A stretch of 64,000 nucleotides of DNA from Xenoacremonium recifei (taxonomy: Eukaryota; Ascomycota; Sordariomycetes; Hypocreales; Nectriaceae). The position numbers were made by a program, and so were the translations under genes. Below the pieces are notes generated by a model. It saw only the letters and a list, made by a program, of their open reading frames with translations, searched no databases and was not told the origin of the DNA. The stretch is taken from positions 310,001 through 374,000 of the forward strand of contig WOFQ01000001.1 in the NCBI GenBank assembly GCA_012184525.1, in the 5' to 3' direction. Positions 34,601 through 46,300 of the stretch are shown here, piece after piece; the first letter of the stretch is position 1; every line of letters begins with the position of its first letter.

Positions 34601-36343
34601 CAGTATGGCATCGGATGGAAAGCCGGACCCGACAGGCTGTTATACCTACCTAGGTATGTCTCTGCTTGACTGTTGAACTGTCTCTCCTTGCTCAATTCCC
34701 GCAATCCAATTCCCTGTCTGCTCCAGCAGACTATCACTAACACAGCAGCGCAGTGACAGCGTCGTGTCCCGTTGTTACTGTCATCGTCACAGCGATTGCA
34801 AGTGTACCGTACTTTGAACGGGCTTCATTCACTCAGACTGACAAACCCCTCCTCAACCCCCACCCAGCGACTCGCCCCTAACAAACACCGTCTCTCAACG
34901 ATCCACTGCGGATTCTCTCTTCCACTTCGAAGTGGTCTTGGGCCTCTTCAACTGCAACCCTACAGTGGACCGAGCCAACCACAACTCGGGACAGGACCAG
35001 GACAGGCCTGAAGAGAGTTTTCAGAGATACAGAAGATCCATGAGACGCAAAGCTGTAGGCCTGAGTCGTGTCTGCTTCCATTACTTCATCCCAAAGTACT
35101 CCGTACTGCCGGTAAACTCCCCTCCCGCGCCAGCCAGGCCACTAAAGCCCAACCCTCTCCACCCCTACCGCCGGTAACCTGCTTGCTGGGACAGCTGGAA
35201 CTCACACGGTACGGTTTTCTGGGTGCTAGAGCCGGCCACCAGGCCCAGAAGGGCGTAAGTCTGTAGCGAAAGGCGCTCCCGTGCTGGGGCTCCGTCTCGA
35301 TCGAGCGCCTCGTCTTCTCGAGCGCTTCTCGATTGCGGCAAGTAAGCTGTCTCCCCCATGTTTGGGCTTGTTTAGTCGAGTCAGGCCCGAGGTATGGCCA
35401 TGCCTTACTCTACGTATAATACTAAAGTATCGCCATATCCAGTCCCATCCCGCCCAGTCTCCGTCGCTTCTGCTTGCTCGTTTGCTCCTTCCCTGTCACT
35501 TTTCCCTGCTCCTTCCCCATCCCGGAGCAGGTTTGCCAGGTAGCGCCTGCCGTTCCTCTCAAGGCTTCTTCAACCACACCAGACCCGGAAAGAACTGCCT
35601 CGCACGAGTCGTGGCTCTTGCCGTCGGCAATCTGCTCGTGGCATCTTACCATCCTTCGTATCTGCCCCGGCTTTATCAGCGATTTATCATCCGCATCATC
35701 TCCGTCACCACCATCATCATTGCTATCCCATTCTTCTCCTTTTCTTCGCCCACCGGAACCCTCTCGCGGGCCCGCTCCCCATCGACCCTCGACAAGGCCC
35801 TCGGAACGATCTCCTGCAAGGAAAGCACAGAGTCAATCCTCACCCTGGTCTCACCACTACCGAATCCCAGCAAAGGCTTCCATCCTTCTCCCCTGCTCGC
35901 CTCGTTGCTTTTTTCCCTTCCGGATTGCCAATCCCCAGCCGATCGACCACACCCTGCAAGCCAGAGGGCACAGCCAAAAGTGTGGTAGCAGCGAGACACA
36001 GTGCCGGCCTCGACCCCCCGGACCGTGACGCTATCCCCTTAGGCACTGTGATCCGCTGCAGCGACCTTTGGACCCAAGGACCGTCCACCACAACTCACTA
36101 CCGCACGCCGCTGGACCCTTCGCCTTTGGTGTTGCACCGGAGAACTGCACCAGCCAAGGACCAGGACAAGGACAAGGAGGCCCTCGTCTTTGAGCTAGTG
36201 CCGTGCGTCCACTTCGATATCCCGGGACCGCCAATCTTGCCTTTCAACCCCTCAGTTTATATTTGACTCCCCGCAGCCTCGCGGCAGATTTTGATCTCCT
36301 GGTATAAGACCTGGTAGATGCAAAATCTCCTTCGTGGCCGAAG
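31621..36343. other. Gene-poor intergenic region and CT-rich leader
   Basis: No gene is supported in these 4.7 kb. Notable points are a GCATGCATGC palindrome at 33566-33575, a (TATG)3-like run near 33708, a TACCTAGGTA palindrome at 34647-34656 and AGTACTCCGTACT at 35095-35107. From about 35440 to 35950 the plus strand is CT-rich with an incidental 235-codon open frame. A weak TATA-like word lies at 36258-36263, about 80 bases before the next ATG. Confidence 0.55.
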
Positions 36344-37910
36344 ATGAATTCTCCTCCGGACTCAATCCAGCGCCACGACCCTATTATTCCCGGACCGTCA
36401 ACCGCCAAACCACCTGGCATGTCGTCTGCGGGCGACGCTGACGCCCAGTCGATTCTCAGGCCCCCGTCACCAGCTTCAACCGGCTCAGTCATCGCTGTCG
36501 GATCTTCGCATGAGGCAGCACTCATAAAAAGCTTAGAGCAAGCCGAATATCCTCAAGAAGATGACGACACTCGCAGTCTCACTGAGAGTATCCGCCAACA
36601 TATTGTCGACGGTGGATTGCGCTACCACGCCTACCATGCTGGCCAATACTTGTTCCCAAATGACGAGACTGAGCAATATCGGGACGAGTTGAAACACAAC
36701 CTCACGCTCTACCTATGCGACGGCGAACTCTTCTTTGCACCCATTGACGACGTTCTGGAGCAAGGTGGTGAAATTCTCGATTTAGGTCAGTAGTCTCATT
36801 CGTCGTCGGTTCTGTCTACCTTCTCGATTTGGCTACAGCGGCGCTTCCGATGGAGTGTTAAGGCGCTTCTCGGTGTTATTTCAGATGACTCCGCGTCATC
36901 CGCCATACAAGCCGAGATTCGTCTACACCACACGGCATCGCTGACTGCACGTTACATTCGAGTCTTTTTCAACGTTCCATCAAGCTCAATTAAACGTCTG
37001 CTAACGTTCTTTGCAGGTACTGGCACTGGAAAATGGTGCATGGAGAGTGAGTTGTCCTTATTATCCCTGAGCCGTGGTATTGAAGCAATTGGGATAATTT
37101 CGTTGTCGATCTCTCGGCACCACTTTTGGGCTCCTGACGATAAGCGAACTCGGGGACTAACGTGTATGACAGTGGCCGATGCCTTCCCTAAAGCTACAAT
37201 CCATGGCATGGACTTGTCGCCAATTCAGCCTGACTGGGTCCCGGAGAATGTTCTCTTTGTCGTAGATGACATTGAACATGAGGGTGGTTGGACATACCCG
37301 GAAAACAAATTCGATTACATCCACATACGCCATACAATTCATTCAATGAAGAACCGGCAAGAGCTCTGGGAACGGATCTACAAGTATGAACGATGCACGG
37401 GAGTAGACGTCTGACTGGCTAATTTTCTGACTTAGGCATCTAAAACCCGGTGGTTACGTGGAGATCCAAGAGTTTCTGTACACTGCCGCATGTGACGACA
37501 ATTCCTGTGATGGTCCGTATGCCTGGCGAGATTTTCTGCGGTATTTGCAGGACGGCATGGCTGCGATGGGCGCCAATCTTCACGCCATTCTCGACGTCGA
37601 GGACGAGCTGAAAGAAGCTGGTTTCGAGGGGATCGTTCGACGTAGCTTGAAATGCCCCGTCGGGCCTTGGCCAAAGAAGCAACGACTTCAAGAGTGTGGC
37701 CATGTATTGCGGGATGTGATCATGTGGGGTCTCATCGGCTTGTCGTCACGGCCATTCCGTGATGGCCTCGGCTGGACGAAGCTCCAGATCGAGATGTTCC
37801 TTGTGGATGTGCGCAAGTCTCTGAGCGAAGAAGAGAACGGCTTGCCCAAGTTCCATTCATACTTTCCCTTCCACAGCTTGTATGGAAGGAAACCTCTGGA
37901 CGCAGAATGA
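36344..37910 (+). CDS. LaeA-like SAM-dependent methyltransferase
   Basis: Four exons (36344-36785, 37017-37046, 37173-37383, 37436-37910) give 385 aa. The N-terminal 85 residues are Pro/Ser-rich and probably disordered. Then come the typical RYHAYHAGQYLFPNDE region and motif I EILDLGTGTGKWCMEMADAF, assembled across three exons. The acidic strand HGMDLSPIQPDWVPENV and the post-motif HLKPGGYVEIQEF follow, all as in fungal LaeA-like/UMTA methyltransferases. Family members influence secondary metabolism and development, or act as cluster tailoring enzymes. Whether this one is nuclear cannot be told. It is the first gene of an accessory block that carries transporters and oxidoreductases. Intron 1 is long (231 nt); the others are 126 and 52 nt. 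Confidence 0.87.
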
Positions 37911-38015
37911 TAGAGGTAGAATTGGGAGCGGATTGGAATTACGAGCGAGACACATTGGCAACGGTTGGAATTACGCGACGAATCTGCTCGGATGACAAAG
38001 ACGAACATTTCTCTT

Positions 38016-38035
38016 CACGACACGACACGACACGA
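38016..38035 (+). repeat. Pentanucleotide microsatellite (CACGA)4
   Basis: Four perfect CACGA units, followed by the variant CACAA, lie about 105 bases after the methyltransferase stop codon. Confidence 0.8.
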
Positions 38036-38560
38036 CACAACACATCACAGCATTTATTCATGACGGTTCATGATTTCACTTGACATCTGTCCTTGGACAT
38101 CTTATATAAAACTAAACTGTGTTAAACTCGGTTTGGAAAGCTGGCGCTTGGGATTGGCGACATATTTCCCTTTGTATGGGCTATCATACAGTACAATCCG
38201 GCCTCGGGACTGAGAGCTGAAGATTGGAGGGTTGCTATGGACTACGGTTGGGCGGTTGGTTCATCTTCTGGTTATCTTTTACGGTAATTTGCATTGATTT
38301 GGCGTGACGATGCGAAATGAAGTGGTTGGCTATGGGCGAACTTGAGCATGGCGAATAGTATTAATGCGATACTACGATCTGACCTCACAATGCTTTGAAT
38401 ATGTAGCGGCCAATTCGGTCGACCACCCTGCATGAAGTTGGGCTGACTGCATTTTTGCTGTTGCTGTTGGTTGGGCCGCGGACGCGGAGGCTGTGCAAGG
38501 CAGAAATGCACAGCTCAGAACCGCCTTTTCTCAGATGCGAAAATCTCTCTTTACTCACAC

Positions 38561-38581
38561 TTCTTCTTCTTCTTCTTCTTC
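38561..38581 (+). repeat. Trinucleotide microsatellite (TTC)7
   Basis: Seven perfect TTC units end 12 bases before the ATG at 38594, so they lie in the 5' leader and may vary in length between strains. Confidence 0.85.
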
Positions 38582-38593
38582 AACTCCATAATC

Positions 38594-40351
38594 ATGTCCT
38601 CAACTAATCAATCGTGGGACGCTTTTGGTCAAGTAGTGATCGGCCTTCTAGCGCCTGACCCGGACCGTAAAGCATCCGAAATCCTCACCAACTGCATTTC
38701 TACCATCATCGGGTGCACTGCACTCTGTCTTTTTCTCAATCTTCCTGACCAGGACGAAGCTTCACAGTCGAGGTGGAAGGAATGGAAACCTCTTCTGCGA
38801 CAGTTCAAATGGGGAGTTGCTATGATTTTTGCTCCCGAAATACTCGTCAGCCGTGCCCTAGGAGAGTGGAGGTTTCATCGCAACAGCAGCAGTATATGTA
38901 AGCGGTTTGCAAGAGGGGATTTGCGTGAGTGGACTTCTGCACAGGTTCACTTCGCGAATATGGGCGGCTTGATCTTGAGGCTTCAAGTCAACGTCGGTGG
39001 ACTTGAAGATTGGGCCCATTTGGGATTGGATAGCCGATTTATCAAGATATGGGAGGTCTTGCGCCAAAGGGAATTTCACAAAACCACGCCACAAGAATTA
39101 CGAAGGGCAATTTATTGGTATTTTGCCATCATTCGGAAGCACTGGCAACGGCTTCCCTTGATCCACCAAAGAAGGAAACGACTTCGTCAAAACGACAGGG
39201 CATCTCAAATCGAAGAAAACAGTATTTCCCGTTGGCAGACACCGCCTAGCGTTCAAGCCAGCCGGACAACTGCTACTGTTTATAACTCGGTACAAGCAGC
39301 GGCCGAAGCGGGTGTTCTTACAATATCGACCCATTTACCGATGGTTACAAGAAGACAAGAGCCACGGACAGTAATCAGTACTAGGAATAGTCTGGACATC
39401 ACCGATGCTCATGGTCAAGAAAGAGACCAAGAGGGAGCCGCAAACATCGAATCAGACGGCACGGAAGTCATCACATTCCCGCAGAACAGCACCCGAAGCC
39501 CACCTATACGAATGCCCAGAAGTGAGATTTTAGATCTGTATCTTAACACCACACAACTTGTTGTGGCACAGTCGATCGGTATTATAAAGGATGTGCCGCC
39601 TATTTCACAGGATACCATCGATGACAAGAGCCAACGCGATTTGCTCCCGAGGCTTCTTTCAATCTTGAAGCTACTTCACTTCATTTTTGGAATTGTGTAC
39701 CTGTTAGCCAGTCACCATGAAATCACGCTCGTCGAGCTAGTAACCACGGCTTATGTCGGAGGTGCCCTGGTGACTTACTGCCTATGTTGGTCGAAGCCTC
39801 AAGCAGTTCAAGCGCCAGAGGTGATTGATATGTCGAGGACCCGGCTAAGCACCACCCGCACCGCGACGAAACGGGACTTGGAGCTCTTAGCATTATTCGG
39901 CGGCTCAAAGTTCATCAACCGGGGATTAGTCCTACTGTTTGGAGCGGACCACAGGCCCAGAGGTCTGCCTGACCTGCTCAGACCCGATAACTTGATCACG
40001 GCACCTGAGAGCTTCGGCAGCATGAATTCGGCCTTGTTCGACGCGGACCTTGGTAGTATTATGGCAGGTATGCTACTGGGCCTTGTACACTGCTTGGCAT
40101 GGGACCACGAATTTGCGTCTCGGTTTGAATGTCTGGCGTGGAGAGCAGCATCGGTGGTCGTTACGCTCTCTCTGATTCCATACGCCGCTGCTAATGCTGC
40201 CTCCACGTCCATCGATCGCAGCAACAACACCACCAACACTCACGCCAACCGAAAACTAGGTCCCTTTGTCCTTTTGTCGGTGTATGTGCTCTGTCGGATG
40301 TTTCTCGTACTGGCTATGCTCCGAGCTGTCGTAGTTGAAAGGCCAGGGTAG
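38594..40351 (+). CDS. Orphan fungal multispan membrane protein
   Basis: Single exon of 585 aa from the ATG at 38594 (MSSTNQSWDAF); the frame opens further upstream only through a TTG. Hydrophobic segments are visible near residues 30-48, 75-98, 360-400 (two), 480-505, 515-535 and 550-575. The second carries FAPEILVSRALGEW, a pattern I associate with a large uncharacterised fungal membrane-protein family in which Trp/Pro-Glu residues sit in this helix. The middle (about 190-350) is polar and poorly conserved in appearance. No catalytic motif is recognised. Its place between a LaeA-like methyltransferase and an ABCC transporter is the only functional hint. Confidence 0.75.
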   Translation: MSSTNQSWDAFGQVVIGLLAPDPDRKASEILTNCISTIIGCTALCLFLNLPDQDEASQSRWKEWKPLLRQFKWGVAMIFAPEILVSRALGEWRFHRNSSSICKRFARGDLREWTSAQVHFANMGGLILRLQVNVGGLEDWAHLGLDSRFIKIWEVLRQREFHKTTPQELRRAIYWYFAIIRKHWQRLPLIHQRRKRLRQNDRASQIEENSISRWQTPPSVQASRTTATVYNSVQAAAEAGVLTISTHLPMVTRRQEPRTVISTRNSLDITDAHGQERDQEGAANIESDGTEVITFPQNSTRSPPIRMPRSEILDLYLNTTQLVVAQSIGIIKDVPPISQDTIDDKSQRDLLPRLLSILKLLHFIFGIVYLLASHHEITLVELVTTAYVGGALVTYCLCWSKPQAVQAPEVIDMSRTRLSTTRTATKRDLELLALFGGSKFINRGLVLLFGADHRPRGLPDLLRPDNLITAPESFGSMNSALFDADLGSIMAGMLLGLVHCLAWDHEFASRFECLAWRAASVVVTLSLIPYAAANAASTSIDRSNNTTNTHANRKLGPFVLLSVYVLCRMFLVLAMLRAVVVERPG

Positions 40352-41239
40352 ACGAAGACCAAGAATAGTATAGTTTTAATTATAGTTAAAGATTTTGAGC
40401 TTTTTTATAGCGGAGTATCATTATCGAGGCCTAGAATTGCGTTGAAGACGCAGAATATGCGCGTCCTGTCTTCCACGTATGAGCCTTTACGGCTTTGCTC
40501 AGGGTAGATCAACGTGGCCGCGACCTCTCCTTCGATAACGATTTTGATCTTCCGAGAATAAACTTTCTCTGTAACTTATTAAAGCTGATTTGGCTTTCGC
40601 GAATGATTGTTAGTCCATTCGCAGATGGCTCAAGGTTGACTTCTGTTGGGTAAATAGAACGGGGTCGAGATCAAGGCGAATTAAAGGTTATCTTAACTGT
40701 CGAACATCTGAAACACCAAAACATGACCTGATTAGATTGATGAATTACGAAGAGAGAGCCAAAGTCTTGTTCACCAGAGTCGGGTCATCTATCCTCCGCC
40801 TCACGCCTCGATCTCCGTCACATTGCGGTGATTGCTTAGGTAAAATCGGGTGCCGCGAATCCCTCTCCGCCAGACAAGCTTTCGACCTTCCTAAAGCAAA
40901 ACGACTAAGGTAGGATTTTGGTAGCGAATTCCAGCCGCGCAACACTCCGTCGACACAGCGGAGCCCCTGGCTCGGCTTTCCTCGGGGATCGTCGCCGAGC
41001 GATTAGCAGGCAGAAAGATAGCTCTCGAAGAGGAACTGAGATGTAAGACTCAGGGCTGGCGTCATCGCTGAGGTGGAGGTGACGAGGCGCCAAGTCTGCT
41101 CTGACGCTTCCTTTAGATGCGATTCTTATTCGGATCAGGGATTCTGGGAATACCCGGGCCTTTAAATTGACGACAATTGCCCTGTAGGGCTGAACCACGA
41201 TTTGCCCAAGCCACCGCGTACAACCAGACTTAAGACGCG
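40352..41239. other. Intergenic region
   Basis: An 888-base spacer with an AT-rich start (about 40370-40420) that suits a polyadenylation region. The rest is the promoter of the ABCC transporter. No gene or clear repeat is seen. Confidence 0.5.
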
Positions 41240-44200
41240 ATGAGTTCAACGCTGTGTTTGAATGACGGCGCCTTTGGGCCTGGCGTCCGGGGATGTCGCG
41301 GCGACTTTGATTTCACGCAGAAATTTGAAAGAATATTCTTGTCCATTATTCCGGCGGCGGTGTTTGTGGCTGCTGCGTTGGCGAGGGTTGCAGTGTTGGC
41401 GCAGAGGAAGAGGGTAGTGGGAGGTGTGATTCTGCAGTATCTGAAGCTGGTGAGACTCTTGGTCTATGGCGTCTAAGTGCAGTGCAATTGACCGTCGAGA
41501 CCAGGCTTTTATAACCGTGTATGCGCTGATACAGTTCTCGCTCCTGGTCATTCTTGCGACCGGAGCCCCGGGAGTTGTTCACGGGCTCTCAATCGCGGCC
41601 TCAGCGCTCGTCTTCTTGGCTTCGCTCTCTGCCCTGGTCCTGTCGTTTATCGAGCATGCCCGGGCTCAAAGACCTTCAACGCTGCTCAATGTCTACATTC
41701 TGCTCACGCTGCTGTTTGACATTGTTCAAGCGCGCACCGCGTGGCTCATCATCGCAAACCGGCATCAGAGCCTGCTCGCGCGACTGTTCACGTCCTCTGT
41801 TGCTGTGAAAGTCGTGATTCTGTGTCTGGAGGCAATCCCTAAGACGAAATGGATCTACTGGGATGCCAGAGAGCATAGCCCAGAGGAATCAAGCAGTGTC
41901 TTCAGCCTCGGAGTGTATTACTGGCTTAACCGCCTGTTCTGGCGCGGCTACAAAGGCGTGATGGATATTGAGGACTTGTACCCCCTTGATGCAAGTATGT
42001 CAGCGGAAAAGCTGCACAGGAGGCTCTCGGACAAACTCCAAATCCAAAAGTACCGCGTCGACTCCAAGTTCGGACTGGTCAAGGATCTGTGCAGAGCTCT
42101 CGCAGGCCCGTTTCTGGCGCCCGTCGCCCCGAGAATCGCTCTCATCGCCTTTAAGTTCTGCCAGCCCTTCTTCATCGACGCCACGCTCGACTACCTGCAG
42201 GACGAATCTCAGAGGAAGAGTTTAGGCTACGGCCTCCTGGGTGCCTGTGTACTTATCTATGTGGGCATCGCCATTTCCTCTGGCTTCTATGGCTACTATA
42301 ACCAAAAGGCCATCTTCATGGTGCGCGGGTGCCTCGCCTCGGCTGTCTACCGCAAGACAACCCGTTCAAGGCTCGCGGCCGCCAATGATTCCGCTGCAGT
42401 CACGCTGATGAGTACGGATATCGAGCACATCCTCCAAGGCGGCCAGTTCATCCATGAAGTGTGGGCAAACATCATCGAAGTGGCCATTGGGTGCTGGCTG
42501 CTGCAGGGCAAGATTGGTACCGCCTTCATAGCGCCGCTGATTGTCATCGCCGTATGCGGAGGCATTCTCATATGGGTACTGACGGTTGTTGGAAAGCGGC
42601 AGCGCGAGTGGATGGCCAGGATCCAGAATCGCGTTGGTCTGACGGCGAATGCCATCGCGCACATGAAGCTATACAAGATCTCAGGCATCACAAGTCCGGT
42701 GGCGGATTTGATCCAGACCCTGCGACTAGGCGAGATCAAGATTGGGAATCAGTTCCGGTGGCTGCTGATTGTTGGGGTCGTGTTGGGCATCTCGCCCATA
42801 ACTCTCTCGCCAGTCATCACTTTTGCGTTTGCATCTCACAGTCTGAGCGTGAGCACGATGTTCACGTCGGTGTCATACATCATTCTGCTCACGCTCCCTC
42901 TGCTATACATGTTCCAGAACTTGCCTCTGATCTTCGCGGCCTGGACGTGCACTAGGCGGATTCAAGACTTTTTGCTCTCGGAGCCACGGACGGACTTTCG
43001 ACGACGTCTTGGTTCTCAATCGTTGGGCGAAGAGACTGAGAAGAGTGACTTGACACCAAATATTCAAGACGCCTTGGCCTTCTCCGTCGAGAACGGGAGC
43101 TTTGGCTGGGGCGGGGAGAAGATGACGCTTAACCAGATGACCGCGTCCATCCCAGCTCAGAAACTCACGCTGGTCATCGGACCTGTTGCCTCTGGAAAGT
43201 CTACCTTCTGCAAGGTTCTTCTGGGTGATGTGCCTGCCTCTTCCGGGACAGTCACCGCCTTCTTCCCGCCGTCTCGCATCGGCTACTGCGAACAGACCCC
43301 TTTTCTCTACAACACAAGCCTAAAGGAGAACATTATCGGCCATTCGCTGTTTGACCAGAAGAAATACGACGATATTATTGAGGCTACCTTGCTTGGCTCG
43401 GATGTCGCTCTTCTTCCGCAGGGCCACGACACCCAGATTGGGAGCAACGGCATCATGCTGAGTGGCGGTCAAAAGCAACGAGTGTCTGTAGCGCGAGCGC
43501 TTTATTCTGAAGCAGATGTCATGATATTTGATGATGTGCTCAGTGGTCTTGACAATGACACTGAAGCTGAGCTGTTCCGAAGATGTTTTGGACCGGATGG
43601 CATTACGCAGCGCAGGAAGGTTACTGTGATCATCTGCACGCACTCCATTCGACACTTACCTACCGCCGACCACATTATTGCACTTGGATTTGATGGTACC
43701 GTAGTCGAAGAAGGCCCATTCGAGTACCTCGCAAGCAACAAGAAGTACGTTCAGAGCTTAGGCGTCAAGTCAGGAGGCACCAATACCCCCGTGGAATCCG
43801 ACGACGAGGCAGCCCCTGAAGCCATACCTGCACCCAAACCAACCTCCAACGCAATGAAAGAAGCCCTCGACGACCGCAGCAGACAGCTCGGCGAATGGAG
43901 CACCTACAAGCACTACTTCTCCAGCGTCAACCCCCTCCAAGTCGCCTTCGTCGTCTTCACCGGCCTCCTCTTCGGCGCCTGCGACAACATGTCCACCGTA
44001 TGGCTCAAGTTCTGGTCCGAAGACACCTTCGGCCGCAGCAACGCCTTCTACATCGGCATCTACGGCTTCATCCGCGTGCTGCAGGTTGTGTCTGTCCTCG
44101 CCAACGCGGTCACGGCCGTCATTTGCATGGTCTCAGGGTCAGGGTCCTTGTTGCATAAAAGAGCCATTACGACGGTTGTGCGCGCACCGCTCCGGTTCTT

Positions 44201-45731
44201 TAGTACCACGGATTCAGGTGTCGTGCTGAATCTGTTCTCGCAAGATATGACGCTGTTGGATGGTGAGTTGCCGGTGGCGGTGTTTAATGTGACGATTGAT
44301 CTTTCGGATACATTGGGAATTGCGTTTGTGATTGCGTCGGCGGCGCCGTATATTGCTGCTGGATATCCGATTTTGTTTGCTATCTTGTTCTTCTTGCAGA
44401 AGTTCTACCTACGGACGTCTCGTCAGGTTCGGTTGTTGGACCTCGAGGCCAAGAGTCCCCTATAGTAAGTTCTGCTGTGCCATCATGCTTTGAGACACTG
44501 TTCTGACTATGTTAGCACGCATTTCATCGACACTATCAAGGGAGTCGCTACGATTCGTGCGTTTGGCTGGGAAGACGCCGACATTGCTCGCAACAACGTG
44601 CTGCTCGACACCTCTCAGCGGCCAGCATATCTCTTAGCAATGATCCAGCAGTGGCTATTGACCACTCTGCAACTTATTGTTGCTGGTATCGCCGTTGTTC
44701 TCATTGCGTTAGCGACACATCTAGGTGCCAACACCGGTTTGACGGGTGCTAGCCTGGTAACGCTGCTGACGTTCAGCACTGCCATCTCAAGCCTAATCCG
44801 TAGCTATACACAGCTTGAGACATCATTAGGGGCGGTGAGTCGTCTGAAGACATTTAGCGATACGGTTATGCCGGAAGATCAGCCCGGAGAAGACTTTGAG
44901 CCGCCGAGTGACTGGCCACACAGAGGCCGTATCGAGCTGAGAGATATCTCTGCCTCTTACGATACTGAGCCAGGTGCTCAGACCACTCCTCCAAGGCAAA
45001 TACCTAGTCTCGTGCTTCGAAACATCACTTTAAGCATCGAGGCTGGTGAGAAGGTGGCCATCTGTGGGCGCACAGGTAGTGGCAAGTCGACACTCATCTT
45101 GCTTCTGCTACGCCTGCTGGACCCCCTGCCATCCTGTGCAAGAAACATTGAGATGGACGGCATCCCCTTGCACATGATTGACCGGGCGACGCTCCGTAAG
45201 CGCATCATCGCCATCCCCCAGGATGCCGTCTTCCTCCCCGACGGCAGTAGCATCAGAGCCAACATCGATCCCCTCCAGGTTGCCACTGAGGAAGAATGTC
45301 TCGCTGTCCTCGAAACCGTACAGCTTGGCGGTTTCGTCGGAGACCGTGGCGGCCTACATGCGGGCATGAGCGCGGATGACCTGTCAGCCGGCCAGAAGCA
45401 GCTGTTCAGCCTGGGCAGGGCAATGGTTCGCAAGCGTGTGCGAGATCGCGAGGGCGGCGAGAAGGCAGGCGGTGTACTGCTGCTGGATGAGGTGTCGAGT
45501 AGTGTAGACAAAGTGACGGACCGGACGATGCAGGAGATTATCCGCGAGGAGTTTGCGGGGTATACGATTGTGATGGTGTCGCATCGGCTGGAGATGGTGG
45601 TGGACTTTTTCGATCGTGTGGTGGTGCTGGATAAGGGGGCAGTTGTAGAACAAGGGAAGCCGCAGGAGTTGATTGTGAGAGAGGGGAGTCGGTTTGGGGA
45701 GTTGTGGACGATCGGGAATCATGGGAGGTGA
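41240..45731 (+). CDS. Full-size ABCC/MRP-type multidrug transporter
   Basis: Three exons (41240-41449, 41505-44464, 44516-45731) encode 1461 aa. The N-terminus (FGPGVRGCRGDFDFTQKFER) and the following TM helices form the TMD0 region of fungal MRPs; a TMD1-NBD1-TMD2-NBD2 core follows. NBD1 has GPVASGKST (about residue 629), LSGGQKQRVSVARAL and a degenerate IFDDVLSGLD. NBD2 has GRTGSGKST (about 1241), LSAGQKQLFSLGRA and LLLDEVSSSVD, so only NBD2 keeps the catalytic Glu, as usual for ABCC proteins. Introns are 55 nt (GTGAGA...CCAG) and 51 nt (GTAAGT...TTAG). Likely role: ATP-driven export or vacuolar sequestration of xenobiotics, conjugates or a metabolite. Similar pumps often sit in fungal metabolite clusters. 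Confidence 0.93.
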
Positions 45732-46300
45732 GATGTGGTGATGAGTGAGGCCGAAACTCATACGACATGTTGATGATTGAGTGGGACACATGAGAACGCG
45801 ACGGTATGATAATGTGAGAAATAGACGTGTATCGAGGGACAGTGAAATCTAGGAAAAGACTAGCCTATGATTCTATTTTCATCATCGAGCTGCATTAGGC
45901 CATCTTCTGGCAATAAAATGTGTCTGTGCTTGTCAACTCATCGTCACAACAGCCGAACTCAAAGCCGGGGGATCTGCATCGCGCAGGAGGCACAGCGGCT
46001 ATTATTGGAGACAAACTGCAACGGCAATTCGGTCATTGGACAATGGCTGTCACGGGCGGATCTATGGCGTGGACGAGAACCTGGAATTGGAGATGGGAGG
46101 AGACCGTTAGTCACGACATCGACAGGCTATTACCGCGAGCCGGGTATATATACTCATGATGTAACCGAGGTTTTTAGCTAGTCTCTTGTTGCATTTTCTT
46201 AAAATTTCTGTAACTTGAGTGTTTGCGGACTGTAGATGGTGGTCGAATAAGCTATACAGTATATATCAACCAGGATCCAGGCCGAATTACATTAAACATC
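45732..46300. other. Intergenic region with TATA-box promoter
   Basis: These 569 bases hold the ABCC terminator and the promoter of the MetE-like gene. The open frames in it are short and not supported. Confidence 0.5.
46145..46152 (+). promoter_or_regulatory. TATA box of the MetE-like gene
   Basis: TATATATA lies 149 bases upstream of the ATG at 46301 in a moderately AT-rich leader. Confidence 0.6.

Larger units (their letters stand above)
37911..38593. other. Intergenic region
   Basis: These 683 bases hold the 3' UTR of the methyltransferase with its CACGA repeat, a TATATAAAA word at about 38103-38111, and the short leader of the membrane-protein gene ending in (TTC)7. No further gene is seen. 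Confidence 0.5.

Noticed and set aside
35281..35988. 235-codon open frame upstream of the LaeA-like gene
   Set aside because: It is the translation of a CT-rich leader (Ser/Leu/Pro-rich) and resembles no known protein.
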